A model generated the notes under the pieces. That model had not been told where the DNA came from. It did no database searches and worked only from the letters and a program-made list of their open reading frames with translations. A stretch of DNA of 37,957 nt from Nitrospiraceae bacterium (lineage in GTDB: Bacteria; Nitrospirota; Nitrospiria; Nitrospirales; Nitrospiraceae). Of the stretch, positions 17,329 through 25,325 are shown piece by piece (position 1 is the first letter of the stretch; each line of letters begins with the position of its first letter). The position numbers and the translations under genes are program-made. The stretch lies in contig OMJA01000079.1 of the NCBI GenBank assembly GCA_900299245.1, forward strand, positions 1 to 37,957, in the 5' to 3' direction.

Positions 17329-18069
17329 TCACGCGCGCGGACGGCCGGCGGCGCGAAGGAGGGCTTGAAACAGGCGGCGGTGGGCGATGTGGCGTTCGAA
17401 GAGAAATTCGGGGTGCCACTGGATACCCAGAAAGAACCGGTGGTCCGGGGATTCGACCGCTTCGATGACTCCGTCCGGAGCGATCGCGCTCGCGATCAGC
17501 GTGGGCGCGACGGTCTTGACCGATTGGTGGTGCGAGCTGTTGACCTGCATCGTCGCTTTCGCGACGATCTTCCGGAGGAGACTGCCCGGTGCGATCTTCA
17601 CCGAATGGGACGGATGGACGGCTTTGGTGGTCTGTCGATGGGGAAGCGCCAGGGGAAGTTGCGAGGATAAATCCTGAAAGAGGCTGCCGCCGCAGGCGAC
17701 GTTGACGGTCTGCATGCCGCCGCAGATCCCGAGCAGCGGGATGTCACGGGTTCTGGCCTGGTGTACCAGCTCCAGCTCAAAATTCGCGCGGCGTTCGCTG
17801 ACCAAGGGAAATTTGTAGCGTTGGCGTTCCCCGTACAGGCGCGGGGGAAGGTCCGGTCCGCTGCCGGTGAGCAGCAATCCGTCGACGCGTTCGAGGAGAC
17901 GGCGCCGTCCTGCTGCGTCAGCCACTAACGGAAGGATGAGGGGGATCCCCCCGAGTTCCTCGATCGCGCGGACGTAGCGGGCGCGGAGGAAATAGGTGGG
18001 CTCTCGCCCGCCCCATTCCTTGCGGTCGCCGGCATTGAAGTCGGGCGTCACGCCGATGACGGGTTTCAT
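17329..18069 (-). CDS. Class I glutamine amidotransferase, peptidase C26 (PuuD-like)
   Basis: A 246-residue cytoplasmic hydrolase. The nucleophile elbow is PLLGICGGMQTVNVACGG (Cys), and the remaining triad is in FLGIQWHPEF (His, Glu). An oxyanion-side GSGPDLPPRLYGE loop and the N-terminal KPVIGVTPDF match the gamma-glutamyl-gamma-aminobutyrate hydrolase family, which cleaves gamma-glutamyl amides in putrescine breakdown. The exact substrate is unproven. The ATG is 1 nt after the stop of the exported protein gene and has no clear ribosome site, so translation is likely coupled. The downstream permease is the natural transport partner. Confidence 0.9.
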   Translation of the reverse strand: MKPVIGVTPDFNAGDRKEWGGREPTYFLRARYVRAIEELGGIPLILPLVADAAGRRRLLERVDGLLLTGSGPDLPPRLYGERQRYKFPLVSERRANFELELVHQARTRDIPLLGICGGMQTVNVACGGSLFQDLSSQLPLALPHRQTTKAVHPSHSVKIAPGSLLRKIVAKATMQVNSSHHQSVKTVAPTLIASAIAPDGVIEAVESPDHRFFLGIQWHPEFLFERHIAHRRLFQALLRAAGRPRA

Positions 18070-18070
18070 G

Positions 18071-18484
18071 TTACCGAATTGGTTCTGTGGCCGGTGCGGT
18101 GTAGCTGCCTGTCGCGTTCCCGTCCGCTGCGACTCCGAGGAACCGGACGGAGCGGTCTCCGCTCAGGTGCTCCGGGGTGATCACATACGTCCCGTACATG
18201 CTGGGAACCCAAATGCTCTTGGCGGTTTGTTCATTCAGCCCTGAGAACAGGTAGGCCAATCCGCCGACGATGCCCCCGCCGATGGCAAAGGCCGCTTTGA
18301 AGGGAAAGTACAGAATTGTGGAGACGGCGGCGCCGGCTTGCATGCCTGCTCCCGAGGGTGTGCCCTGCTGGGTATCGGCAGATGACGATTGGCTCCATGC
18401 CGGCGTGGCGACCAGTGAGACGAATGTCATGAGCACCACGAGTGCGATGAGTGGGAGTGTGCTGGTAAATCCACGGTGTGTCAC
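18071..18484 (-). CDS. Small exported protein of unknown function
   Basis: A 137-residue protein with a clear Sec signal peptide ending near SLVATPAWSQS. The mature part has a Ser/Gly-rich linker, a hydrophobic stretch (LYFPFKAAFAIGGGIVGGLAYLFSG) that could insert in a membrane, and a hydrophilic end (YGTYVITPEHLSGDRSVRF). I do not recognise a family. It starts with GTG, preceded by AAGGAGG at about 8 nt. It lies directly upstream of the amidotransferase (1-nt gap), so it may belong to the same envelope-linked uptake function. Confidence 0.75.
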   Translation of the reverse strand: MTHRGFTSTLPLIALVVLMTFVSLVATPAWSQSSSADTQQGTPSGAGMQAGAAVSTILYFPFKAAFAIGGGIVGGLAYLFSGLNEQTAKSIWVPSMYGTYVITPEHLSGDRSVRFLGVAADGNATGSYTAPATEPIR

Positions 18485-18566
18485 AGGAGCCCCTCCTTCC
18501 TCTCTAAGACAGGATTCGAGAATCGTGTCTACGATCCGATGAAAAAAATGATGAGACTGTCATGGC

Positions 18567-18594
18567 GTTATAACAAATTCACTAAGGCTTGCAA
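18567..18594 (-). promoter_or_regulatory. Sigma-70-like promoter for exported protein operon
   Basis: On the minus strand TTGCAA (18594-18589), a 16-nt spacer and TATAAC (18572-18567). The predicted start near 18560 leaves about 75 nt before the GTG at 18484. Confidence 0.45.
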
Positions 18595-18637
18595 ACCCCC
18601 TGCCCTGCTGGAATTGAGCGAATGGCGCGAAATCCGG

Positions 18638-19084
18638 TTACGGCATTAGATCGAGTTCTGTGAGAATGTAGGCGACGACATACTCCTGTCTGGTCGATAC
18701 AGCCTGATTCAGTTCAGGAACGAGTTCGTCGCAGGTGATCCGCTGGTTTTCCTGCTGGAGTCCGGTCGTCAGCCGAAGATCGAGCTTGCACCAGGCGATG
18801 GCCTGCGCGGCGAGGTCCGGAATGCGGGATGCCGCGTCTGCTCGGTCATCTTCGGACAGGGGTTCGAGGGCTTGTCGAATAGGGTCACAGCCTTGAATCG
18901 CTTCTTGCAACGCACTAAGTTGAGTGGCGGCAATATCGACCGATATCTGGATGCCGGCTTTCCAGCTCCGTTTCTTCACGTTGAACACACAGGCCTGTGC
19001 GGTGGCCCCGTCGTCGACCGGCTCCGGTCCAAAGAAGAGTGTGATGCGATATGGTGCAGTATCCGGTGGCGTATCGAGGGCCAT
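18638..19084 (-). CDS. Uncharacterised protein
   Basis: A 148-residue, probably cytoplasmic protein with no signal peptide or membrane segment. The first half looks like beta-strands (YRITLFFGPEP, ACVFNVKKRSWKAGIQISVD), the second is mainly helical and acidic. I recognise no family. There is no ribosome binding site; a TACAAT box (minus strand, 19099-19094) would start transcription only about 3 nt before the ATG, so it may be leaderless. It is divergent from the M24 peptidase gene with 85 nt between the starts. Confidence 0.7.
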   Translation of the reverse strand: MALDTPPDTAPYRITLFFGPEPVDDGATAQACVFNVKKRSWKAGIQISVDIAATQLSALQEAIQGCDPIRQALEPLSEDDRADAASRIPDLAAQAIAWCKLDLRLTTGLQQENQRITCDELVPELNQAVSTRQEYVVAYILTELDLMP

Positions 19085-19130
19085 AGGGTGTGCATTGTAT
19101 CACGGGGGTCGCTCTTGGCATCCTGTTGAT

Positions 19131-19160
19131 TTGACGGCTTCCCGTTTCGGCGAATATGAT
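19131..19160 (+). promoter_or_regulatory. Sigma-70 promoter for M24 peptidase (possibly leaderless)
   Basis: TTGACG (19131-19136), an 18-nt spacer and TATGAT (19155-19160). Transcription would begin near 19167, at most a few nucleotides before the tandem ATGATG at 19170-19175, and no Shine-Dalgarno is present. The fit suggests a leaderless transcript. Confidence 0.5.
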
Positions 19161-19169
19161 GCCTCTGCG

Positions 19170-20372
19170 ATGATGAATGCACAGTTTCACGAGCGTGTTG
19201 CGGCGATTCAGGCGGCAATCCGGGAGAGCGGGTCGGCCGACGGCTGGCTGTTTTATGATTTTCGCGGCAGCGATCCGCTGGCCTATCGTGTGTTGTTGCT
19301 CGATCCGTCCCGCCATGTCACGCGCCGCTGGTACTACTGGATTCCCGCTCAAGGGACTCCGGTCAAATTGCTCCATCGCATCGAACCGCATGTGCTGGCG
19401 GAGCTGCCCGGTCACGACCATCTGTATGTGTCGTGGGAACAGCAGCGGACGCTTCTGGCTTCAATGCTGAAAGGGTCGCGCCGGGTCGCGATGCAATATT
19501 CCCCGCTGAATGCAGTTCCCTATGTTTCCCGCGTCGATGCCGGGACGATCGATTTGATCCGCAGCTTCGGTGTGGACGTTGTCAGTGCCGCGGATCTGGT
19601 GCAACGGTTTGAAGCGGTCTGGACCGATACACAACTCGAGTCGCATCAATATGCGGTCACGGCATTACGGCGGATCGTCGACGAGGCATTCGCCCATGTC
19701 GGCTCGTCACTCCAGGCCGGCCGCTCGCTCACTGAATATGATCTCCAGCAGTTCATCCTCGGTCGGATCCATGATGCCGGCATGGTGACATCAAGCCCTC
19801 CGATTGCAGCAGTGAATGCCCATAGCGCCGATCCCCATTACGGCCCGACGGCGGGGGCGTCATCGCCCGTCTTGCGTGACAGCCTGGTGTTGATCGACCT
19901 CTGGGCAAAACGTACGGAGCCGGGGGCCGTGTATGGGGATATCACATGGACCGGGTTTACAGCTCCTACGGTCCCATCGCGCCACCGGGAGATTTTTAAT
20001 CTTGTCCGTCAAGGTCGCGATGCGGCTCTCTCGTTTGTGCAACAGCGGGTCGCCGCCGGACAATTTCCATTCGGTTGGGAGGTCGACGAGGCCTGCCGGC
20101 AGGTGATCAGCCGGGCCGGGTACGGTGACCGGTTTGTGCATCGGACCGGACATTCGATCGGTGAAGAGGTGCACGGGAACGGAGCCAATATCGACAATCT
20201 CGAGACGCAGGAGAGTCGCCGGCTCATGCCCAGGACCTGTTTTTCGATCGAGCCGGGGATCTATCTTCCTGATGAGTTCGGCATTCGCAGCGAGCTTGAC
20301 GTATATGTCTCCGAAACCGAGGCAGTGGCGTATGGACAGCCGCTGCAGACGGAAATCGTGGCGATCGGCTGA
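19170..20372 (+). CDS. M24-family aminopeptidase (Xaa-Pro peptidase-like)
   Basis: A 400-residue two-domain cytoplasmic peptidase. The N-terminal creatinase-like domain (about 1-165) starts FHERVAAIQAAIRESG. The C-terminal pita-bread domain holds the dinuclear metal ligands: Asp in SLVLIDLWAK, Asp in VYGDITWTGF, His in HRTGHSIGEEVHG, Glu in CFSIEPGIYL and Glu in GIRSELDVYVSE. All five are present, so it should be active, probably on Xaa-Pro dipeptides or N-terminal Xaa-Pro bonds. The open frame extends to 18924, across the divergent gene, but homology and the promoter fix the start at 19170 or 19173. Confidence 0.92.
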   Translation: MMNAQFHERVAAIQAAIRESGSADGWLFYDFRGSDPLAYRVLLLDPSRHVTRRWYYWIPAQGTPVKLLHRIEPHVLAELPGHDHLYVSWEQQRTLLASMLKGSRRVAMQYSPLNAVPYVSRVDAGTIDLIRSFGVDVVSAADLVQRFEAVWTDTQLESHQYAVTALRRIVDEAFAHVGSSLQAGRSLTEYDLQQFILGRIHDAGMVTSSPPIAAVNAHSADPHYGPTAGASSPVLRDSLVLIDLWAKRTEPGAVYGDITWTGFTAPTVPSRHREIFNLVRQGRDAALSFVQQRVAAGQFPFGWEVDEACRQVISRAGYGDRFVHRTGHSIGEEVHGNGANIDNLETQESRRLMPRTCFSIEPGIYLPDEFGIRSELDVYVSETEAVAYGQPLQTEIVAIG

Positions 20373-20409
20373 CCCGCCGGGGACTCTTCCGGTGCGCGCA
20401 GTGGCTTTC

Positions 20410-20439
20410 TTGACAGTGTCTTGTTGTGGCGGCTAGATT
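20410..20439 (+). promoter_or_regulatory. Sigma-70 promoter for tatA-like gene
   Basis: A perfect TTGACA (20410-20415), an 18-nt spacer and TAGATT (20434-20439). The predicted start near 20446 leaves a leader of about 59 nt before the ATG at 20505. Confidence 0.5.
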
Positions 20440-20504
20440 CGTCCATTGTGATAAGGATCGATCGATACCGGTTTTGACCACCTGCAAGCAGGAAGGGTGC
20501 GACC

Positions 20505-21305
20505 ATGTTCGGGACAATGGGCATTTCGGAGCTGATCATTATCCTGGTCATTGTGCTGATTATTTTCGGGGCGGGGCGATTACCGCAGATTGGTGAGGGC
20601 GTCGGCAAAGCGCTCAAGGGTTTCAAAAAGGAAGTCAACGAGATCCCGCCTCCTCAAGAGATAGTCCAGGCGCAACCAGAAGTGATGGCGACGGTTGAGG
20701 CTCCCCAAGTCGATCGGCCCGCTCCTCAGACCGCTGCAGCGGTTCAACCGGCTACGAAAGCGACGAATGTCCCCTATGTACCAGGCCCGGAACTGACGCC
20801 GGGGACGACTGCATCGATGATGTACAATATGGGTCCGCAATCTCCCCAGTCGCCACGTCCTGCTGCTTCGTCTCAGGTCCAGTCGAGCGGAGGTCAACAG
20901 GCTCTGTCGATGGAGGAACGGGCCGCAGCTCCGGCCCCCGTGTCCCGCGCCCAATATCCCCCGCTTCCACCGGGTGCGCAGGCGAAACCTGCGGCGAAAC
21001 GCCCTTCTGCTATTGTCAATAAAGAGGCGGTTGCCCGTGTGCAGGCCCAGCAAGCTGCGTTGAAGGCGAAAGCGGCTCAAGCGCCGGCGGGGTTGTCTCC
21101 CAACGATATGCAGGGCCTCGGTGAAGGGTTGGGTGACGCGTTGAGAACGTTCCGGCAAACTGTCGCAGATGTCCGGAATACCGTGGATCCTCAAGTCCGT
21201 ACTATTCAATTTGAGATGGACTCGGCGCAGAAAGAATTTCAGCAGTCTCTGGAGGCCGCCAGAGAACTCCCGGCGGTGGAAGAAGAACCTCCCAAACAGG
21301 GTTGA
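20505..21305 (+). CDS. tatA: TatA/TatB-like protein with long extended C-terminus
   Basis: A 266-residue protein; TatA is usually 60-90 and TatB about 170 residues. The N-terminus is canonical: a short membrane helix (about residues 7-20, [16 protein letters not shown]), the FGAGRLP hinge, and an amphipathic helix ([16 protein letters not shown], 29-44). A Pro/Gln/Ala-rich linker (about 48-185) follows, then a second helix at 205-220 ([16 protein letters not shown]) that copies the first amphipathic helix, 8 of 16 identical and most others conservative. A charged, probably coiled-coil tail ends the protein. It is likely a component of twin-arginine export. No tatC is nearby. It overlaps the next gene by 4 nt. 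Confidence 0.85.
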   Translation: MFGTMGISELIIILVIVLIIFGAGRLPQIGEGVGKALKGFKKEVNEIPPPQEIVQAQPEVMATVEAPQVDRPAPQTAAAVQPATKATNVPYVPGPELTPGTTASMMYNMGPQSPQSPRPAASSQVQSSGGQQALSMEERAAAPAPVSRAQYPPLPPGAQAKPAAKRPSAIVNKEAVARVQAQQAALKAKAAQAPAGLSPNDMQGLGEGLGDALRTFRQTVADVRNTVDPQVRTIQFEMDSAQKEFQQSLEAARELPAVEEEPPKQG

Positions 21306-22165
21306 AGGCTCCAGGCTGTTTTTCGCACGCAATGTTGGTTCAGAGACCTCCAGCAGTCGTACTGCTCTTGCTCACTCTTTCGGTCGTTTCATATAACGGC
21401 TGCTATCAAACATCCCCGGATCCGGCTCCTCAGCTCACGGTCGATACGTTACAAAGATTGTTGCACGATCCTGACGTGGTGGTTCGGAGAACTGCAGCTG
21501 AAGCCTTGGGAAAGATCGGCAATCCGCAGGTTGTGCCCGAGCTGGTTTTGGCTCTAGGCGATGACGCAGCTCTGGTACGTGAAGCGTCTGTGTGGAGCCT
21601 AAGCGGTGTAGGTCCCTTGGATTCGGCTTCCAGAGGACGTATCGCCGGATTACTTGTCGATCCGTCACCAGTGGTGCGTGCGGCTGCCGCACAGACTCTG
21701 GCATCTCTCGATACGACGAAAGAATTATGGCCGGCGGCATTGTCCCAGTTGTCACATGAGGATCCAGAGGTACGCCGTGTCGTGATCCAGGCATTTCAGA
21801 GCATCAACGCTCCTGAAGCGGTGGGGGCGCTTGAGCAACTGCTGTATGATCCAGCATCGCAAGTCCGTCGCGCCGCGGTTGTTACCTTAGCCGAGACCGG
21901 GGATTCCCGCGTCGTCGAACTGTTTCGCCGGCTATTGAGCGCAGACCCTTCGGCTGATGTGCGGGCCGAGATTGCATACAGGCTTCAATTCTTTTCCGGA
22001 AGCGAAGTCTCAGAGGGGCTGAGTGTTGCTGCTGGCGAGGATAAAAATGATCAAGTTCGACGCTGGGCTGAGCAATCTCTTACGGGGTTGCAGGTACACG
22101 GCTCCGGTTCAACGCCTCAACCAATTCCACAAGCTGCGCCTGCGCCTTCTCGTCGATATCCGTAA
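21302..22165 (+). CDS. HEAT-repeat protein with N-terminal signal, possible lipoprotein
   Basis: A 287-residue protein made of about six HEAT repeats (for example [20 protein letters not shown], then [19 protein letters not shown]). A hydrophobic signal ([17 protein letters not shown]) ends in a Cys, but YNGC is not a canonical lipobox. The longest frame starts with TTG overlapping the tatA-like stop (TTGA); an ATG at 21332 is the alternative. HEAT repeats act as protein-binding scaffolds. Cotranscription with the Tat gene hints at an envelope role. Its last 86 nt overlap the 3' end of the convergent PilZ gene, encoding a Pro-rich tail. Confidence 0.85.
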   Translation: MKAPGCFSHAMLVQRPPAVVLLLLTLSVVSYNGCYQTSPDPAPQLTVDTLQRLLHDPDVVVRRTAAEALGKIGNPQVVPELVLALGDDAALVREASVWSLSGVGPLDSASRGRIAGLLVDPSPVVRAAAAQTLASLDTTKELWPAALSQLSHEDPEVRRVVIQAFQSINAPEAVGALEQLLYDPASQVRRAAVVTLAETGDSRVVELFRRLLSADPSADVRAEIAYRLQFFSGSEVSEGLSVAAGEDKNDQVRRWAEQSLTGLQVHGSGSTPQPIPQAAPAPSRRYP

Positions 22166-22604
22166 ACTGTACTCCCATCCCAGGAAAGAGAAGATGGCGT
22201 TCCGGCCGGTTTCTCGTCCAGGCGACTTTCCCCTTGGCTTTGAGTTTTTCCCAGGGGCGATCCGGTAAGGCAAATTCGACGGATACTTCGGTCCCGGGCG
22301 CAAGCGGCGTCCCGCTCTCAATGAACAGGCCTCCTCCGCCGATTCCGCCCGTCAGGCTATCAAATTGTTTCCCTTCCGGTGTCGAGTAGCGCACTTTGAG
22401 GGCGAGCGGTGCGCGAGGGTATGTGCGGCAATGGGCAAACCGCGTGTCGTCATCGCTTGCCAGGAGTCGGTCGATGACATGCCCCCACGGGATGCCGCCG
22501 AGCAGGGCTCCGGTGGCATCGTGGACGAGAATCATTTCCTGATCGGCATCGACGATGAGGAGTTTCCCCTGATGGCTGGCTGTAATGAGAACCGGAAATC
22601 TCAT
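22080..22604 (-). CDS. PilZ-domain protein (copy 2)
   Basis: A 174-residue cytoplasmic protein. The N-terminal region (1-62, MRFPVLITASHQGK...) is shared with the upstream paralogue. The PilZ domain (about 63-170) has the c-di-GMP contact motif RTYPR (RxxxR), but the usual D/NxSxxG motif reads GGIGGGGLFIES, with Gly in place of the expected Asp and Ser. c-di-GMP binding is therefore plausible but not certain. It lies 48 nt downstream of its paralogue and overlaps the convergent HEAT gene by 86 nt. Confidence 0.87.
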   Translation of the reverse strand: MRFPVLITASHQGKLLIVDADQEMILVHDATGALLGGIPWGHVIDRLLASDDDTRFAHCRTYPRAPLALKVRYSTPEGKQFDSLTGGIGGGGLFIESGTPLAPGTEVSVEFALPDRPWEKLKAKGKVAWTRNRPERHLLFPGMGVQFTDIDEKAQAQLVELVEALNRSRVPATP

Positions 22605-22652
22605 GAGTGAACGGCCTTCCCGTTATCGAGGAAGTACAGCGGCAAGCGTGAA

Positions 22653-23171
22653 TCAGGCCGCCTGACCGGTGCCTTCGAGCGTTTTCACGATGGCATGGAT
22701 GCGCTCACGTGCTTCTGGTGCGATGTCCGAAAAGCGCACCCCCATGCCCGGGCTGAAGGTGTATTGATCGGCTTTGGGGCATACCCAGGCGACAACCCCC
22801 TTTGCGGGAATCCATTCAACGGGCTGCTCGGGCAGAGAGAATTCCATGGCAAGCTTGGTTCCAACCGGCAAGGGAGCCGTACTTTCGATAAAAAGACCGC
22901 CACCGCCGATTCCGCCCGCCCGACTATCGTAATGATTGCCTTCCGGAGTTTTATAGCGAACGCGGAATGCGAGATTGACACGCGGCTCTGAACGGGTTTC
23001 TTTAGGAACGGTTGGTTTTCGATAGGCCAGGATCTGGTCCACGACGAAATCCCAGGAGAGGCTGCCTATCGGCTCGCCGTTTGTGCCGAGCAGATTGACG
23101 ATCTCTCGAGTGGCGTCGAGTTCAAGAACTTTGCCTTTGTGGCGCAGGCTGAGGGATACGGGGAATTTCAC
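22653..23171 (-). CDS. PilZ-domain protein (copy 1)
   Basis: A 172-residue paralogue of the next gene. It has the RxxxR motif as RSEPR, then GGIGGGGLFIES as in its neighbour, and ends in MGVRFSDIAPEARERIH. The frame extends to an ATG at 23204, but that ATG lies inside the -10 box of a good promoter. The GTG at 23171 has GGGAGG 4-5 nt upstream and begins VKFPVSLSLRHK, aligning with MRFPVLITASHQ of the paralogue, so GTG is the start. Its role is probably a c-di-GMP effector or adaptor; the partner is unknown. Confidence 0.87.
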   Translation of the reverse strand: MKFPVSLSLRHKGKVLELDATREIVNLLGTNGEPIGSLSWDFVVDQILAYRKPTVPKETRSEPRVNLAFRVRYKTPEGNHYDSRAGGIGGGGLFIESTAPLPVGTKLAMEFSLPEQPVEWIPAKGVVAWVCPKADQYTFSPGMGVRFSDIAPEARERIHAIVKTLEGTGQAA

Positions 23172-23203
23172 AAGGCCTCCCGGCTCGAGTCTGATACTCC
23201 CCA

Positions 23204-23231
23204 AATATAGCGGGTTATTTTATCTTGTCGA
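23204..23231 (-). promoter_or_regulatory. Sigma-70 promoter for the PilZ pair
   Basis: On the minus strand TCGACA (23231-23226), a 16-nt spacer and TATATT (23209-23204). The start near 23197 gives a leader of about 26 nt to the GTG at 23171, and excludes the ATG at 23204. Confidence 0.6.
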
Positions 23232-23309
23232 GAAATACGTGAGAATTACCCGAATCGTTCGGGCGGCCTAGGTAGCGGAATAGAGGAGATGCGACGGGAG
23301 AGGATGGAC

Positions 23310-23333
23310 GCCGGGCCGCGCGAACGGCCCGGC
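23310..23333 (-). terminator. Hairpin terminator candidate after clpX
   Basis: A perfect 9-bp GC-rich stem GCCGGGCCG/CGGCCCGGC with a 6-nt loop, 13 nt beyond the clpX stop. No clear T-run follows, so it may act as a weak or factor-assisted terminator, or as an mRNA 3'-end stabiliser. Confidence 0.5.
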
Positions 23334-23346
23334 TGCACAGTCATGG

Positions 23347-24603
23347 TCAGGCGCTTTTTGCGTCTTTGTCCTGCTCGAAAATACGAATCGGAGGATTCTT
23401 TCCGGAGATCGCATCTTCTGTGATGAGGACTTCCTTGATTTGCTTTTGCGACGGAGCGTCGTACATCACGTCCAGCATCACTTCTTCAAGGATGGCGCGG
23501 AGTCCGCGTGCCCCGGTCTTTTGCAGATAGGCTTTGCGGGCCACGGCGTTGAGCGCGCCTTCTGTAAACTTGAGCTTCACTTTTTCAAACGAGAGCAATT
23601 TTTCATATTGTTTCGTCAGGGCATTGCGAGGTTCGGTCAGGATGCGAACCAGTGCCCGTTCGTCCAGTTCCTCAAGTGTCGCGACGACAGGCACGCGACC
23701 GACGAACTCCGGAATGAGCCCGTATTTAAGGAAGTCTTCGGGCTGGACATGGGCGAGCATTTCTCCCAGCCGAGCCTCGTTGCGTCCGCGAATTTCTGCA
23801 CCGAATCCCATCGATTTCCGGTTCAAGCGTTGTTCGACAAGAGACTCCAGTCCGACAAACGCGCCGCCGCAGATGAACAGAATGTTGCTGGTATTGACCT
23901 GAATGAACTCTTGATGCGGATGCTTCCGTCCCCCCTGCGGCGGGACATTGGCCACCGTGCCTTCAATCAGCTTCAGCAGAGCTTGCTGCACGCCCTCTCC
24001 CGAGACATCACGGGTGATGGAGGGGCTATCGCTCTTACGGCTGATCTTGTCGATCTCGTCGATATAGACGATGCCCCGTTCGGCCCGCTCGACATCGTAG
24101 TCCGCTGCCTGGAGAAGTTTGAGAATGATGTTTTCGACGTCTTCGCCCACATACCCGGCTTCCGTCAGGGTGGTGGCATCAGCCATGGTGAAAGGCACGT
24201 CGAGATACTTTGCCAGGGTTTGCGCGAGGAGCGTCTTTCCAGTGCCGGTGGGGCCGACGACGAGGATGTTGCCCTTCTGGAGCTCCACATCGTCGACATC
24301 TTTCTCTTTCGAGGAAATACGCTTGTAGTGATTATGGACGGCGACGGAGAGGATCCGTTTGGCGCGCTCCTGTCCGATGACATATTGATCAAGGTGATGC
24401 TTGATGTCGGCGGGCTTTTTCAGCTTGGAAGAGATTTCTTCCTTGGCCTCTTCCCAATCCTCCGCGATGATGTCATTGCACAGATTGACGCATTCGTCAC
24501 AGATGTAGACGGTCGGCCCTGCGATCAGCTTGCGTACTTCATCGCGGCTTTTCCCGCAAAAGGAACACCGCAAATGTCGATCCACCTTCTCCTGCTTGGC
24601 CAT
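23347..24603 (-). CDS. clpX: ATP-dependent Clp protease, ATP-binding subunit ClpX
   Basis: A 418-residue AAA+ unfoldase that recognises, unfolds and threads substrates into ClpP. The N-terminal C4 zinc domain (CSFC...CDEC), Walker [13 protein letters not shown], pore-loop GYVGEDVEN, Walker [14 protein letters not shown] loop ([10 protein letters not shown]) and sensor regions are all present. The open frame extends further upstream, but AGGAGG 5 nt before the ATG at 24603 sets the start. It lies 13 nt after clpP in the classic tig-clpP-clpX order. Confidence 0.98.
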   Translation of the reverse strand: MAKQEKVDRHLRCSFCGKSRDEVRKLIAGPTVYICDECVNLCNDIIAEDWEEAKEEISSKLKKPADIKHHLDQYVIGQERAKRILSVAVHNHYKRISSKEKDVDDVELQKGNILVVGPTGTGKTLLAQTLAKYLDVPFTMADATTLTEAGYVGEDVENIILKLLQAADYDVERAERGIVYIDEIDKISRKSDSPSITRDVSGEGVQQALLKLIEGTVANVPPQGGRKHPHQEFIQVNTSNILFICGGAFVGLESLVEQRLNRKSMGFGAEIRGRNEARLGEMLAHVQPEDFLKYGLIPEFVGRVPVVATLEELDERALVRILTEPRNALTKQYEKLLSFEKVKLKFTEGALNAVARKAYLQKTGARGLRAILEEVMLDVMYDAPSQKQIKEVLITEDAISGKNPPIRIFEQDKDAKSA

Positions 24604-24616
24604 GCGTCCTCCTGTG

Positions 24617-25255
24617 TTACTTGCTCTTGGCCCCGTCTTTACCGGCATCCCCGGAGTCCACTGACTTGAGGGGTTTCGACTGCCGCGTGATGACTTCGTC
24701 GATCAGCCCGTATTTCTTGGCCTCTTCCGCGGACATGAAGTAGTCACGCTCGGTGTCGTGGGAGATCTTTTCGATGGGCTGGCCGGTGTGTTTCGCCATG
24801 ATCTCGTTCAGCCGTTCGCGGATTTTCAGAATCTCCTTGGCATGAATGTCGATTTCCGTCGCCTGTCCCTGGAATCCGCCGAGAGGCTGATGGATCATGA
24901 CCCGCGCATTCGGCAGCGCGTAACGTTTGCCCTTTGCTCCGGCGGTGAGGAGCAGGGCTCCCATGCTGGCAGCTTGGCCGAGGCAGATGGTGTTGATCGG
25001 AGGTTTCACATATTGCATCGTGTCATAAATGCCCAGACCCGCCGTGACGCTGCCGCCCGGTGAATTCACATAGAGATTGATGTCCTTTTCCGGATCTTCG
25101 GCTTCCAGGAACAGGAGCTGAGCAATGATGAGATTCGCGAAGACGTCGTCAATCGGGGCGCCCAGGAAAATGATCCGGTCTTTCAGGAGCCGGGAATAGA
25201 TGTCATATGAGCGCTCGCCTCGATTGGTTTGTTCGACTACGATCGGGACCAACAT
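24617..25255 (-). CDS. clpP: ATP-dependent Clp protease, proteolytic subunit ClpP
   Basis: A 212-residue serine protease subunit that forms a double heptameric barrel. The catalytic Ser is in [11 protein letters not shown] and the His in VMIHQPLGG, with the Asp expected in [13 protein letters not shown]-terminal [20 protein letters not shown] is canonical. The C-terminal tail [15 protein letters not shown] is a little longer than usual. It sits between tig (70 nt) and clpX (13 nt). Confidence 0.98.
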   Translation of the reverse strand: MLVPIVVEQTNRGERSYDIYSRLLKDRIIFLGAPIDDVFANLIIAQLLFLEAEDPEKDINLYVNSPGGSVTAGLGIYDTMQYVKPPINTICLGQAASMGALLLTAGAKGKRYALPNARVMIHQPLGGFQGQATEIDIHAKEILKIRERLNEIMAKHTGQPIEKISHDTERDYFMSAEEAKKYGLIDEVITRQSKPLKSVDSGDAGKDGAKSK

Positions 25256-25325
25256 ATTCTCAATTCCTTTCCGCAGTGAGTGATGGGTGAGCGCCTCACA
25301 TGAGGGGTGCTCACGGGCATCGTGT

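Noticed and set aside
23440-24669. Plus-strand open frame (about 409 codons) opposite clpX
   Set aside because: It is antisense to intact clpX and has no recognisable domain or ribosome binding site in a suitable place.
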